This document shows positions 17,418-25,595 of a stretch of DNA of 64,000 nt, in pieces. The first letter of the stretch is position 1. Every line of letters begins with the position of its first letter. The translations under genes and the position numbers were made by a program. A model generated the notes under the pieces. It was given only the letters and a program-made list of their open reading frames with translations, was not told where the DNA came from and ran no database searches. The stretch comes from Myxococcales bacterium (lineage in GTDB: Bacteria; Myxococcota_A; Polyangia; Haliangiales; Haliangiaceae), in assembly GCA_016720595.1 (NCBI GenBank), contig JADKKI010000072.1:583806-647805 (forward strand), in the 5' to 3' direction.

Positions 17418-19565
17418 GTGCCCACCGCCGGCGAGCTCGAGCTCGAGTTCTACGAGAAGTTTCTGTGGGGCAAGGGGCTCGAGGCCTACCCCGTCCAGGA
17501 GCAGGCGATCACGAAGATCTTCGCCGGGGAGAGCCTGCTCGTCACGGTCCCGACGGGGACCGGCAAGACGCTGATGGCCAAGGCGGCTCTGCACGCCGCA
17601 CTCGCGCGCAACCAGAAGGCGATCTACACCACCCCGCTACGCGCGCTCACCGAGGAGAAGTATCGCGAGCTGTGCGCGGACTTCGGCGATGGCTACGTCG
17701 GGTTCGCCACCGGCGACTACAAGGTCAACCGGGACGCACCGATCCAGGTCGAGGTCGCCGAGATCCTGTGGAACCGGATCGTCGCCGACAAGCACGTGTC
17801 GCCGGCCGATGTCGTGGTGATGGACGAGGGCCACTACTTCAACGATCCCGAGCGCGGCTACGTCTGGGAGCAATCGATCATCGGGCTCGATCCACGGACC
17901 CAGCTGGTGATCCTGTCGGCCACCGTCGGCCGGCCGGAGCAGTTCACGCACTGGGTGGAGCTCACTCGACGGATGCCGATGGCGCTCGTCGAGTCACGCG
18001 AGCGCAAGATCCCACTGGTTCACGAGTTCCGCGAGGACATGATGATCGACACCGTGCGCGAGCTCGCGCACACCGGCGACGTGCCGGCGATCATCTTCGT
18101 GTTCGGCCGCGAGCAGTGCTTCGAGGTCGCCCGCCTGCTCAAGTCGTGCCGCCGGTTCACCACCGACGAGGAGAAGGCGAAGGTCGAGGCGATGTGCGAC
18201 GCCGCGCTGCTCGAGTCCGGCGTGGCGCGGGAGCTGAAGCCGCTGCTCTCGCACGGCATCGGTATCCATCACGCCGGGATCCTGCCGCGCTACAAGCAGC
18301 TGGTCGAGGCCCTCGCGCTCGAGCGGCTGATCAAGTTCGTGGTGTCCACCGAGACGATCGCGGCCGGCATCAACTTGCCGGCGCGTACGGTGGTGTTCCC
18401 CGCGCTGCGCAAGTTCATCAAGAAAGAGGCGCGCCTCATCACCGCGGCCGAGTACCACCAGATGGCCGGTCGCGCGGGCCGCCCGCAGTTCGATGATCGC
18501 GGCCTGGCGATCACGCTCGCCCCCGAGGAGATCGTCACCGAGCTGAAGAAGCGGCTCAAGGATGCGGCGAAGCGGCCGGCCTACGACGAGGGCAAGGTCA
18601 AGCGCGGCGTCTATGCCACCGCGCAGGGCGAGGCGAAGAAGCGGGGCGACGTCGTGTGGACCCCGGAGATCCACGCGGCGCTCGTCGGTGGCGAGCCCGC
18701 CGAGCTGCGCAGCAAGACCAAGATCACCGCGGAGCAGGTGCTCGCGATCGGCCTGCCCGATCTCACCACCGCGGCGCTCCCGGGCGACGAGGCTGCCTCG
18801 CGGATGGCCGCCGCCGAGGCGTCGTTGCCGCCCTCGATGCGCCTCGATATCGTCACCGTGATCGACAACCTCCTGCTCACCGAGCGTGAGCGCAAGGAGC
18901 TGCACAAGGTCCTCGCGCAGCTGGTCGCCAACCTGAAGGCGATCGGGGTGATCGACGAGCACGGCAAGCAGGTCTCGGGCGAGATGATCCGCGAGCTCCA
19001 GGGGATGGACGGCCTGCTGATCTTCTACATCCTGTTCAACCACCAGCTCGAGTACGTCGAGCTGCGCGAGCTGGTCGAGTACCTGATCGATCACGACATC
19101 ATCCAGCGCCAGCTCGATCGGAAGGGCGAGGATGCCAAGCGCGAGTGGATGCGGACCAAGCTGCGCGAGATGCGCGAGTCCAACAGCCTCGTCACCTGGG
19201 ACGATGTCGAGGCGGCGTACGAGAAGGAGCACCCGCGGGTGCTCACGAAGATCGAGCTGATCCATCAGGAGTTCTCGAGCAAGATCCCGCACCCGGAGCT
19301 CCATGGTGGCAAGAAGCCGAAGACCACCTGGGCGCAGCTCGAGGACGCCGGCCTGACGTTCCTCGAGTTCGTGGACAAGCACGGGCTCGATCACGAGGAG
19401 GGCAACCTGTTCTCCTACCTGATCCGCGTGATGAACTTCGCGCGCAAGCTCCACCAGGCCTCCCAGCTCACCGAGTTCGAGGACATGGCGGAGCGGGTCC
19501 AGCGGATCCTGGCCCGGGTCGACGTCCGTCTGGTCGACGACCGCCGCTGGGACGGATCTCGCTGA
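17418..19565 (+). CDS. Ski2-like DEAD/DEAH-box helicase
   Basis: 715 residues from GTG 17418. Visible motifs: Walker A VPTGTGKTLMAK near residue 39; TTPLRALTEEKY (Ia); VVMDEGHYF (motif II, DEGH) near residue 132; ILSATVGRPEQF (III); FVFGREQCFEVARLL; GIGIHHAGILPRYKQLVEALAL (V-type) near residue 280; and MAGRAGRPQFDDRG (VI) near residue 352. The C-terminal 300 residues are helical and resemble the DUF3516 extension of bacterial Ski2-like helicases. Such enzymes unwind RNA or DNA, and the bacterial substrate is not defined. The 20-base gap to corA suggests co-transcription. Confidence 0.85.
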   Translation: MPTAGELELEFYEKFLWGKGLEAYPVQEQAITKIFAGESLLVTVPTGTGKTLMAKAALHAALARNQKAIYTTPLRALTEEKYRELCADFGDGYVGFATGDYKVNRDAPIQVEVAEILWNRIVADKHVSPADVVVMDEGHYFNDPERGYVWEQSIIGLDPRTQLVILSATVGRPEQFTHWVELTRRMPMALVESRERKIPLVHEFREDMMIDTVRELAHTGDVPAIIFVFGREQCFEVARLLKSCRRFTTDEEKAKVEAMCDAALLESGVARELKPLLSHGIGIHHAGILPRYKQLVEALALERLIKFVVSTETIAAGINLPARTVVFPALRKFIKKEARLITAAEYHQMAGRAGRPQFDDRGLAITLAPEEIVTELKKRLKDAAKRPAYDEGKVKRGVYATAQGEAKKRGDVVWTPEIHAALVGGEPAELRSKTKITAEQVLAIGLPDLTTAALPGDEAASRMAAAEASLPPSMRLDIVTVIDNLLLTERERKELHKVLAQLVANLKAIGVIDEHGKQVSGEMIRELQGMDGLLIFYILFNHQLEYVELRELVEYLIDHDIIQRQLDRKGEDAKREWMRTKLREMRESNSLVTWDDVEAAYEKEHPRVLTKIELIHQEFSSKIPHPELHGGKKPKTTWAQLEDAGLTFLEFVDKHGLDHEEGNLFSYLIRVMNFARKLHQASQLTEFEDMAERVQRILARVDVRLVDDRRWDGSR

Positions 19566-19585
19566 TTTCCGGTACCATCGTCTCG

Positions 19586-20596
19586 ATGACCGAGACGGCG
19601 GCGTCAGCAGAGCTTCGCGCGGCGGCGGACCCTTTGGTCGTGGTCGTCGAGCTCGACTTCAAGACCAAGCAGCACCGCAAGATCAGCGTCGACGAGGTCA
19701 AGGCCGCGATGGAGGCCGAGAAGTTCGTCTGGATCGATGTCGACGTCAGCCAGGTCGACGAGGCCCGCAAGGTCCTCACCAAGCTCGATCTGTGCGCGCC
19801 CGAGATCGTCGAAGACGCGCTGACCCGCGAGCCGGCGACCCAGATCGGCCGCTACGATCACTACATCCACCTCGTGCTCTCCGGCTGCAGGCTATCCGGC
19901 CACAAGTTCGATCTCGAGCGGGTGGACGCGATGATCGGCGAGCGGTTCCTCCTGACCCTGCACAAGGGCCAGCCGGTGTTCCTCGAGGCCGTCCGCAAGT
20001 CGTACGTCACCGACTTCGTGCGGTTCGCCCAGTCGCCGAGCTTCCTGCTCTACGAGCTGTGGGACCACCTGATCGAGAACTACCTCAGCGTCCACAAGAA
20101 GTTCGAGGAGCGGGTCGACGAGGTCCAGCGACGGCTGATCGGCGAGGTCGACGAGAGCGTGTTCGGCGAGGCCTCGGAGCTGACGGTGGACCTCCTCCAC
20201 CTCCGCAAGGTCGTGCTCCCGGCGCGCGCGGTGCTCACCGATCTCTCGACCCGCAAGTCGCCGTTCGTCAGCGAAGCCACGCAGCCGTTCCTCGGCAACA
20301 TGGTCGGCACCATCGAGCGCGTGCTGCAGGACGTGCTCGTGGATCGCGACATCCTCAACGGCTCGATCAACAACTACATGTCCCTCGTCGCGCACAAGAC
20401 CAACAAGGTGATGTCGCGGCTCACGGTGGTGAGCATCATCTTCCTGCCCTTGACGTTCCTCTGCGGCGTCTACGGCATGAACTTCGAGATCATCCCCGAG
20501 CTCAAGTGGGAGCACGGCTACCTCGCGTTCTGGTCCGTGGTCGGCATCGTCGTCGCTGGCCTGGTATGGGCGATGCGGCGCTACAAGCTCCTCTGA
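19586..20596 (+). CDS. corA: CorA-family magnesium/divalent cation transporter
   Basis: 336 residues from ATG 19586; the frame is open upstream only as a shadow of the helicase gene. The long cytoplasmic domain is acidic and helical. The C-terminus carries VVSIIFLPLTFLCGVYGMNFE, with the family-defining YGMN pore signature, then a second membrane segment and a basic end RRYKLL. CorA proteins form homopentameric Mg2+ channels in the inner membrane. The gene sits 67 bases before kup, at the left edge of a cation-uptake region. It could also transport cobalt or nickel. Confidence 0.9.
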   Translation: MTETAASAELRAAADPLVVVVELDFKTKQHRKISVDEVKAAMEAEKFVWIDVDVSQVDEARKVLTKLDLCAPEIVEDALTREPATQIGRYDHYIHLVLSGCRLSGHKFDLERVDAMIGERFLLTLHKGQPVFLEAVRKSYVTDFVRFAQSPSFLLYELWDHLIENYLSVHKKFEERVDEVQRRLIGEVDESVFGEASELTVDLLHLRKVVLPARAVLTDLSTRKSPFVSEATQPFLGNMVGTIERVLQDVLVDRDILNGSINNYMSLVAHKTNKVMSRLTVVSIIFLPLTFLCGVYGMNFEIIPELKWEHGYLAFWSVVGIVVAGLVWAMRRYKLL

Positions 20597-20624
20597 GCGT
20601 GCGTCCTCGAGACAGCTCCGGCCC

Positions 20625-20643
20625 TTGATGCGTTCTTGAGGTG
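20625..20643 (+). promoter_or_regulatory. Putative KdpE-type box ahead of the first kup gene
   Basis: Half-sites TTGATGCG (20625) and TTGAGG (20636) are 11 bases apart, one helical turn. The same 19-base pattern, YTGAYGCGKKCTTGWSSTG, recurs ahead of the small membrane gene at 22597 and the kdp cluster. The site ends 20 bases before the GTG of kup. Direct repeats at one-turn spacing fit an OmpR-family regulator; KdpE, encoded at 30951, is the obvious candidate by inference. Confidence 0.55.
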
Positions 20644-20663
20644 CGGCGCGGTATGGATGGAGG

Positions 20664-22532
20664 GTGTCGAACGCACCGGGGAACGGCTCGCGGCGCACGG
20701 CGGCGTTGACGTTCGCCGCGCTCGGCGTGGTGTTCGGCGACCTCGGCACCAGCCCGCTCTACGCGTTGCAGGAGGCGTTCATCGGGCCGCACGCTGCGGC
20801 GGTTGATCCGGAGAACATCCTCGGCATCGTGTCGCTGTTCCTGTGGTCGCTCGTCCTCGTCGTCACCGTCAAGTACATCGGCTTTCTGATGCGCGCCGAT
20901 AACCGTGGCGAAGGCGGCATCCTGGCATTGCTCGCGCTCGCCCGATCGACGCGGTCGGCACGGTTTCGCGCCATGCTCGTGGTCCTCGGGCTGTTCGGTG
21001 CGGCGTTGCTCTACGGGGACGGCGTGATCACGCCGGCGATCTCGGTCCTGTCCGCCGTCGAGGGCCTCGACGTCGCGGCGCCCGCCCTCCATCACCTGGT
21101 GATCCCGTTGACGGTCGGGATCCTGATCGGCCTGTTCGCGATGCAGCGGTTCGGTAGCGGTACCGTGGGGAAGTTGTTCGGGCCCGTGCTCGCGCTGTGG
21201 TTCGTCACGATCGCCGTGCTCGGCCTGGCTGCGATCCCTCGCGATGCGTCGATCCTGCGCGCGCTCAACCCGGCGTACGCCGTCGACTACTTCGCGCGCC
21301 ACGGGTTGCACGGCTTTCCCGTCCTCGGCGCCGTGGTGTTGTGCTTGACCGGAGGCGAGGCCCTCTATGCAGACATGGGCCACTTCGGTCCGCGGCCGAT
21401 CCGGATCGCATGGTTCAGCCTCGTCCTTCCTGCGCTCGTGCTCAGCTACCTCGGCCAAGGTGCGGTCCTGCTCGACAACCCGGCCGCGTCGGCGCGGCCG
21501 TTCTACTCGATGGTCCCCGGTCCGCTGCTCTACCCGATGATCGTGCTCGCAACGGCTTCGACGGTGATCGCGTCCCAGGCGCTGATCTCGGCCGTGTTCA
21601 GCCTGACTCGGCAGGCGGTGCAGCTGGGGTACTGGCCGCGGGTCCGCGTGGTTCACACCTCCGCCGACGAGCAAGGCCAGGTCTACGTCCCCGGCTTCAA
21701 CTGGACGGTGATGGCCGCGACGATCGCGCTCGTGCTCGCGTTCCGATCCTCGGGGGCGCTGGCGGCCGCCTTCGGCCTCGCCGTCGCCGGAACGATGGCG
21801 ATCACGACGGTGCTGTTCGTCGTGGTCGCTCGCGCACGCTGGCGGTGGCCGACCTACGCCGTCATCGGGTTCCTCGCCATCTTCCTCACCATCGACCTCG
21901 GATTCATCGGCGCGAACCTCCTCAAGGTCGAGGACGGCGGCTGGCTCCCGCTCGCGATCGGCGCAGGCATGTTCACGCTGATGCAGGTGTGGTCGCGCGG
22001 TCGCGCGCTCCTCCGCGCGCGCCTCGAGGCCCGGATGTTCAGCCTGCCGGAGTTCCTCGCCAGCTTCGGCCTCGAGCCGACGCTGCGCGTGGAGGGCTCG
22101 GCGGTGTTCCTGACCGGCAGTCCCGAAGGCGCCCCGCTCGCACTGCTCCACTACCTGAAGCACGCGCGGAGCCTTCACTGGAAGGTCGTGATCCTCAGCG
22201 TCCTCACCGAGGATGTCCCGCACGTCGACCCTGACGCCCGGCTCGAGGTCGAGGAGCTGACCAACGGCTTCTGGCGCGTCGTCGGCCGCTACGGATTCAT
22301 GGAGAGCCCCGACGTCCCGGCCTTGCTGCGCGACGCCGAGGCCCGCGGCCTCGAGCTCGGCGCGCGCACCTACTTCCTGGGCCGCGAGGTGGTGGTCGCG
22401 ACCCGTGGGCGCTGGCGCCGGTGGACGTACTTTCTGTTCGCCCTGATGCACCGCAATGCGCGGCCGGCGGCGGAGTTCTTCGGGTTGCCCGCGAACCAGG
22501 TGATGGAGATCGGCGCGCAGATCGACTTGTGA
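20664..22532 (+). CDS. kup: Kup-family potassium uptake protein
   Basis: 622 residues from GTG 20664. The diagnostic N-terminal motif GVVFGDLGTSPLYAL appears near residue 20, with RADNRGEGGILALLAL near residue 76 and YGDGVITPAISVL near residue 115. About twelve membrane segments are followed by a cytoplasmic tail of about 150 residues. It imports K+ with protons. A second, longer kup copy lies at 31.6-33.6 kb, and the high-affinity Kdp ATPase lies between them. A KdpE-type box just upstream suggests regulation by K+ limitation. Confidence 0.92.
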   Translation: MSNAPGNGSRRTAALTFAALGVVFGDLGTSPLYALQEAFIGPHAAAVDPENILGIVSLFLWSLVLVVTVKYIGFLMRADNRGEGGILALLALARSTRSARFRAMLVVLGLFGAALLYGDGVITPAISVLSAVEGLDVAAPALHHLVIPLTVGILIGLFAMQRFGSGTVGKLFGPVLALWFVTIAVLGLAAIPRDASILRALNPAYAVDYFARHGLHGFPVLGAVVLCLTGGEALYADMGHFGPRPIRIAWFSLVLPALVLSYLGQGAVLLDNPAASARPFYSMVPGPLLYPMIVLATASTVIASQALISAVFSLTRQAVQLGYWPRVRVVHTSADEQGQVYVPGFNWTVMAATIALVLAFRSSGALAAAFGLAVAGTMAITTVLFVVVARARWRWPTYAVIGFLAIFLTIDLGFIGANLLKVEDGGWLPLAIGAGMFTLMQVWSRGRALLRARLEARMFSLPEFLASFGLEPTLRVEGSAVFLTGSPEGAPLALLHYLKHARSLHWKVVILSVLTEDVPHVDPDARLEVEELTNGFWRVVGRYGFMESPDVPALLRDAEARGLELGARTYFLGREVVVATRGRWRRWTYFLFALMHRNARPAAEFFGLPANQVMEIGAQIDL

Positions 22533-22546
22533 GCCTTGATGACAAC

Positions 22547-22565
22547 CTGACGCGGGCTTGTCCTG
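22547..22565 (+). promoter_or_regulatory. Putative KdpE-type box ahead of a small membrane gene
   Basis: CTGACGCG (22547) and TTGTCC (22558) stand 11 bases apart and match the kdp-upstream copy at 19 of 22 positions across the wider block. The site lies 31 bases before the ATG at 22597, inside the 64-base gap after kup. Confidence 0.5.
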
Positions 22566-22596
22566 GCGTTGGCGAGCATCCGGGCATCCTGGCGCC

Positions 22597-22848
22597 ATGA
22601 TGCTCCCGGATCAGGTGCACTCACCCCACGCGGCGTTGCCGGAGCTGAACCATCGCTCGGTCAGGATCATCGTGATCGCGATCGGGCTGATCGGGACGGT
22701 GGTGGAGGGTACGGCGTCGACGATCTCGCTGGGCCGGTTCGCGGCCTTCGTGTGTGTGCTCACCGTCGGCATCGGATGGTTGGCCGGCTTGCGGCGCGGC
22801 GTGGCCTGCCAGGGGGGCCGCAGGGGCGGAGGTGACCGTGCGTCGTGA
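22597..22848 (+). CDS. Small two-segment membrane protein of the potassium region
   Basis: 83 residues from ATG 22597 (MMLPDQVHSPH). Residues about 20-38 (VRIIVIAIGLIGTVVEGTAS) and 45-62 (AAFVCVLTVGIGWLAGL) are hydrophobic; the end is basic and Gly-rich (CQGGRRGGGDRAS). No family is recognised. It follows kup, has its own KdpE-type box, and overlaps the next gene by 11 bases. A role as a small accessory of K+ uptake is inference. Confidence 0.55.
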   Translation: MMLPDQVHSPHAALPELNHRSVRIIVIAIGLIGTVVEGTASTISLGRFAAFVCVLTVGIGWLAGLRRGVACQGGRRGGGDRAS

Positions 22849-23161
22849 TCGTACCCCGAGGCCTGTTCGGCGCCGCCGTCACCGCGCGACCACGCCCGTG
22901 CGGGTGGCTCGGCCTGACGAGCTCGCCGCCGTGCTCGCGCTGGTCGGCGAGCGCGCGATGCCTGCCGGCGATCTCGCCGCGGCGATCGCGGTTGGACACG
23001 TGCTCGTGCTCGACGAGGGCGAGCACGTGATCGCCGCCATGGTGGTGGGACCTGCGATGGCGGCTCGGGTGCGGCTCCTGGTCGTTCACCCATCGATCAT
23101 CGCGGCCGGCATCATCGAGCGGATGAACCAGGCGGCGACGGTGCTGTGCGCGCAGTCGTGA
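22838..23161 (+). CDS. Small GNAT-like hypothetical protein
   Basis: 107 residues if GTG 22838 is used. A strong GGAGG lies five bases ahead of it and decides the start; an in-frame GTG at 22832 overlaps that site. After a very basic head (RRDRTPRPVRRRRHR), the sequence VRVARPDELAAVLALVGERA, then GHVLVLDEGEHVIAAMVV and VRLLVVHPSIIAAGIIERM resemble the strand order of a GNAT acetyltransferase. The acetyl-CoA loop (Q/RxxGxG/A) is degenerate, however. It may be an inactive regulator. The stop is followed by the kdp upstream region. Confidence 0.5.
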   Translation: MRRDRTPRPVRRRRHRATTPVRVARPDELAAVLALVGERAMPAGDLAAAIAVGHVLVLDEGEHVIAAMVVGPAMAARVRLLVVHPSIIAAGIIERMNQAATVLCAQS

Positions 23162-23299
23162 CGGACATCGCGTACCCGAGAGAGATGCCGGCCAGGAGTC
23201 AGCGCGATCTGGCGGTTGTGGCGACGGAGCTGCAATTCGTGCGTGGTTCCGACGTCGTTACTCGACCCATGGGGCGGCACACACACTGCATGTCCCGGG

Positions 23300-23358
23300 T
23301 TGACGCGAACTCTCGCTGATTGACGGTGTCCTGGCACCACCTTGACGCGGTCTTGACC
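23300..23358 (+). promoter_or_regulatory. Array of KdpE-type half-sites ahead of the kdp cluster
   Basis: TTGACG occurs at 23300, 23320 and 23342 and TTGACC at 23353, giving intervals of 20, 22 and 11 bases: two, two and one helical turns. The last two form the same 11-base-spaced pair seen ahead of kup and of the gene at 22597. The nearest start is ATG 23394. A -10-like GCGATA lies at 23365-23370, 17 bases after the third half-site. Helically phased direct repeats are typical of OmpR/KdpE-family sites. Confidence 0.55.
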
Positions 23359-23393
23359 TGGCACGCGATAGCAAGGAGCAGGGGAACCAACCC

Positions 23394-23624
23394 ATGTCGA
23401 AGCATCACTACCCAACACAGCATCGTCTCGAAGCACCCGACGAGATGAAGACCGCTGCTCGCTGGGACGACCGCATCCTCGCAGTCGTCATGATCGGGCT
23501 CGGCGCCCCGCGCGCCATCCTCGCGCTCGTCGAGCACGAGGTGTTCGGAGCGGAGGCCACGGTCGCGGCGGTCGTTGCGTGCCTCGGGCTTCTCCTCCTC
23601 CTCACCACGAGGCGCCGTCGATGA
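23394..23624 (+). CDS. Small membrane protein, first gene of the kdp cluster
   Basis: 76 residues from ATG 23394 with AGGAG nearby upstream. A polar head (HHYPTQHRLEAPDEMK) is followed by two hydrophobic stretches (ILAVVMIGLGAPRAILALVE and VAAVVACLGLLLLLTT), and it ends RRRR. It is not recognised as a known Kdp subunit. Its stop overlaps the following 27-residue ORF (ATGA). Position ahead of kdpF and behind the half-site array suggests a Kdp accessory, which is inference. Confidence 0.6.
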   Translation: MSKHHYPTQHRLEAPDEMKTAARWDDRILAVVMIGLGAPRAILALVEHEVFGAEATVAAVVACLGLLLLLTTRRRR

Positions 23625-23704
23625 TGGATCTTGCTTATCTCGGACTCACCGTCCTGCTGTTCCTGATCACCCTGCGGATGATCCGCCTGTTCGGCCGGAT
23701 CTAG
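23621..23704 (+). CDS. 27-residue single-pass membrane peptide
   Basis: The ATG overlaps the stop of the previous gene, and the frame encodes MMDLAYLGLTVLLFLITL and then RMIRLFGRI before TAG. One membrane helix with a basic end makes it resemble KdpF in size, but the KdpF motif itself is in the next ORF. Tight spacing on both sides (14 bases to kdpF) supports translation. Another possible start is the second ATG at 23624. Confidence 0.5.
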   Translation: MMDLAYLGLTVLLFLITLRMIRLFGRI

Positions 23705-23718
23705 GCAAAGGCCTTCCC

Positions 23719-23811
23719 ATGTCCAGTCTCCTCGTCGTCGCCGGAATCATCGCGTTCGGGCTCGTCGTCTACCTGTTCATCGCCCTCCTGTTCCCGGAGA
23801 AGCTCCAGTGA
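23719..23811 (+). CDS. kdpF: KdpF, small subunit of the potassium-transporting ATPase
   Basis: 30 residues starting at ATG 23719. A single helix ends in [13 protein letters not shown], the characteristic KdpF pattern (E. coli KdpF has 29 residues). KdpF stabilises the KdpABC complex in the inner membrane. The stop overlaps the GTG of kdpA (GTGA). Confidence 0.85.
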   Translation: MSSLLVVAGIIAFGLVVYLFIALLFPEKLQ

Positions 23812-25595
23812 GCGGCGCCGGGATCGGCCAGATCGTCCTGTACTGGGTCGTGCTGATCGCGCTCGCGATCCCGCTCGGCTCGTACATGGCGCGGGTCTAT
23901 GAAGGGAAGGCGGCGTTCGCGCAGAAGGTCCTCGGTCCCCTCGAGCGCCTGCTCTACCGGCTGTTCGGCGTGAAGCCCGAGACCGAGCAGAGCTGGCAGC
24001 GCTACGCCGTGGCGCTGATGGTGTTCAACCTGTTCGGCCTGGTGCTCGTCTACGCGCTCCAGCGGCTGCAGACGGTGCTGCCGGGCAACCCGAATGACCT
24101 CGCGGCCGTGGATCCGCGCGTCGCGTGGAACACGGCGGTCAGCTTCGCGACCAACACGAACTGGCAGACCTACGGCGGCGAGACCACGATGAGTCACCTC
24201 GTCCAGGCGCTCGCCCTCGGCGTGCAGAACTTCGTCTCCGCCGCAACCGGGATGGCGGTGCTCGTCGCGCTGATCCGCGGGTTCACGCGCAAGCAGGTCG
24301 ACCAGATCGGAAACTTCTGGGTCGATCTCACGCGCTCCACGGTCTACATCCTGCTGCCGCTCTCGATCGTGCTGGCGGTGTTCCTCGTCCAGCAGGGTGT
24401 GCCGCAGACGCTGGATGGCCACAACACAGTCGCGCTGATCCAGTCGACCGTCGACGGCGACGGCCATGCGGTGGTCGAGCAGGGCATCGCGGTCGGGCCG
24501 GTCGCGTCGCAGGTCGCGATCAAGCAGCTCGGCACCAATGGCGGCGGCTTCTACAACGTCAACTCGGCGCACCCTCTCGAGAACCCCACGCCGCTGTCGA
24601 ACTTCTTCGAGGATCTCTCGATCCTCCTGATCGCAGCCGGTGGCTGCTTCATGTTCGGAAAGATGGTGGGGTCGCGGCGTCAAGGCTGGGCCCTGATCGT
24701 CACGATGATGCTGCTGGTCGTGCCGTTCGTGGCGCTGACCGCGTGGCAGGAGCAGGCGCCGAATCCCGCGTTCATCAACCTCGATCTCGATCAGCAGGGC
24801 AGTGAGCTCCAGCCCGGCGGCAACATGGAGGGCAAGGAGGTCCGCTTCGGCATCAGCGCTTCGTCGCTGTGGGCGACGACCACCACGGCCGCATCGAACG
24901 GCTCGGTCAACGCGATGCACGACAGCTTCTCGCCGATCGGCGGCCTCGGGCCCATGGTGCTGATGCAGCTCGGCGAGGTGGCGTTCGGCGGCGTCGGCTC
25001 GGGCTTGTACGGCCTGCTGATGTTCGCGATCGTCGCCGTGTTCATCGCCGGCCTGATGGTGGGCCGAACGCCCGAGCTCCTCGGCAAGAAGATCGAGGCC
25101 TACGAGATGAAGATGGCGTCGATCGCGATCCTCGTGCCGTGCGCCGCCGTGCTGCTCGGGACCGCGTTCGCCTGCCTGGCCCAGGAGACCGTCGGCGTGA
25201 CCGGCGTGGCCGGTGTCGCGGATGTGCCGGGTGTGCTCAATAACCCGGGGCCGCATGGGTTCTCCGAGATCCTCTATGCGTTCTCGTCGATGGGGAACAA
25301 CAACGGCTCCGCGTTCGCCGGCCTGACCGCGAGCAAGACGTTCTTCGCCACCGCCGGCGGCGTCTGCATGTTCGTCGCGCGCTACTGGATCATCATCCCG
25401 GTCCTCGCCATCGCCGGGTCGCTCGCGCGCAAGAAGTCCGTTCCCGTGTCCGCGGGGACCCTCCCCACGGATGGTCCGCTGTTCGTCCTTCTCCTCGTCG
25501 GTACCGTGCTGCTGGTCGGCGCGCTGACGTTCGTGCCCGCCCTCGCGCTGGGACCGATCGTCGAGCAGCTGCAAGCGGCAGGAGTCTCGCCATGA
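23808..25595 (+). CDS. kdpA: KdpA, potassium-binding channel subunit
   Basis: 595 residues from GTG 23808, slightly longer than the E. coli protein (557). The selectivity-filter regions are visible: [11 protein letters not shown] near residue 115, [20 protein letters not shown] near residue 243, and the late [15 protein letters not shown] near residue 493. About ten membrane segments. KdpA selects K+ and passes it to KdpB. It is coupled by overlap to kdpF upstream and kdpB downstream. Confidence 0.96.
   Translation: MSGAGIGQIVLYWVVLIALAIPLGSYMARVYEGKAAFAQKVLGPLERLLYRLFGVKPETEQSWQRYAVALMVFNLFGLVLVYALQRLQTVLPGNPNDLAAVDPRVAWNTAVSFATNTNWQTYGGETTMSHLVQALALGVQNFVSAATGMAVLVALIRGFTRKQVDQIGNFWVDLTRSTVYILLPLSIVLAVFLVQQGVPQTLDGHNTVALIQSTVDGDGHAVVEQGIAVGPVASQVAIKQLGTNGGGFYNVNSAHPLENPTPLSNFFEDLSILLIAAGGCFMFGKMVGSRRQGWALIVTMMLLVVPFVALTAWQEQAPNPAFINLDLDQQGSELQPGGNMEGKEVRFGISASSLWATTTTAASNGSVNAMHDSFSPIGGLGPMVLMQLGEVAFGGVGSGLYGLLMFAIVAVFIAGLMVGRTPELLGKKIEAYEMKMASIAILVPCAAVLLGTAFACLAQETVGVTGVAGVADVPGVLNNPGPHGFSEILYAFSSMGNNNGSAFAGLTASKTFFATAGGVCMFVARYWIIIPVLAIAGSLARKKSVPVSAGTLPTDGPLFVLLLVGTVLLVGALTFVPALALGPIVEQLQAAGVSP

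Noticed and set aside
23162..23299. A tRNA-like GTGGTTCCGAC segment
   Set aside because: No acceptor stem, D-arm or anticodon arm could be folded around it.
23330..23374. Sigma-54-like TGGCAC elements before the kdp cluster
   Set aside because: Both copies have the GC element one base too close to GG; sigma-54 promoters need exact spacing.
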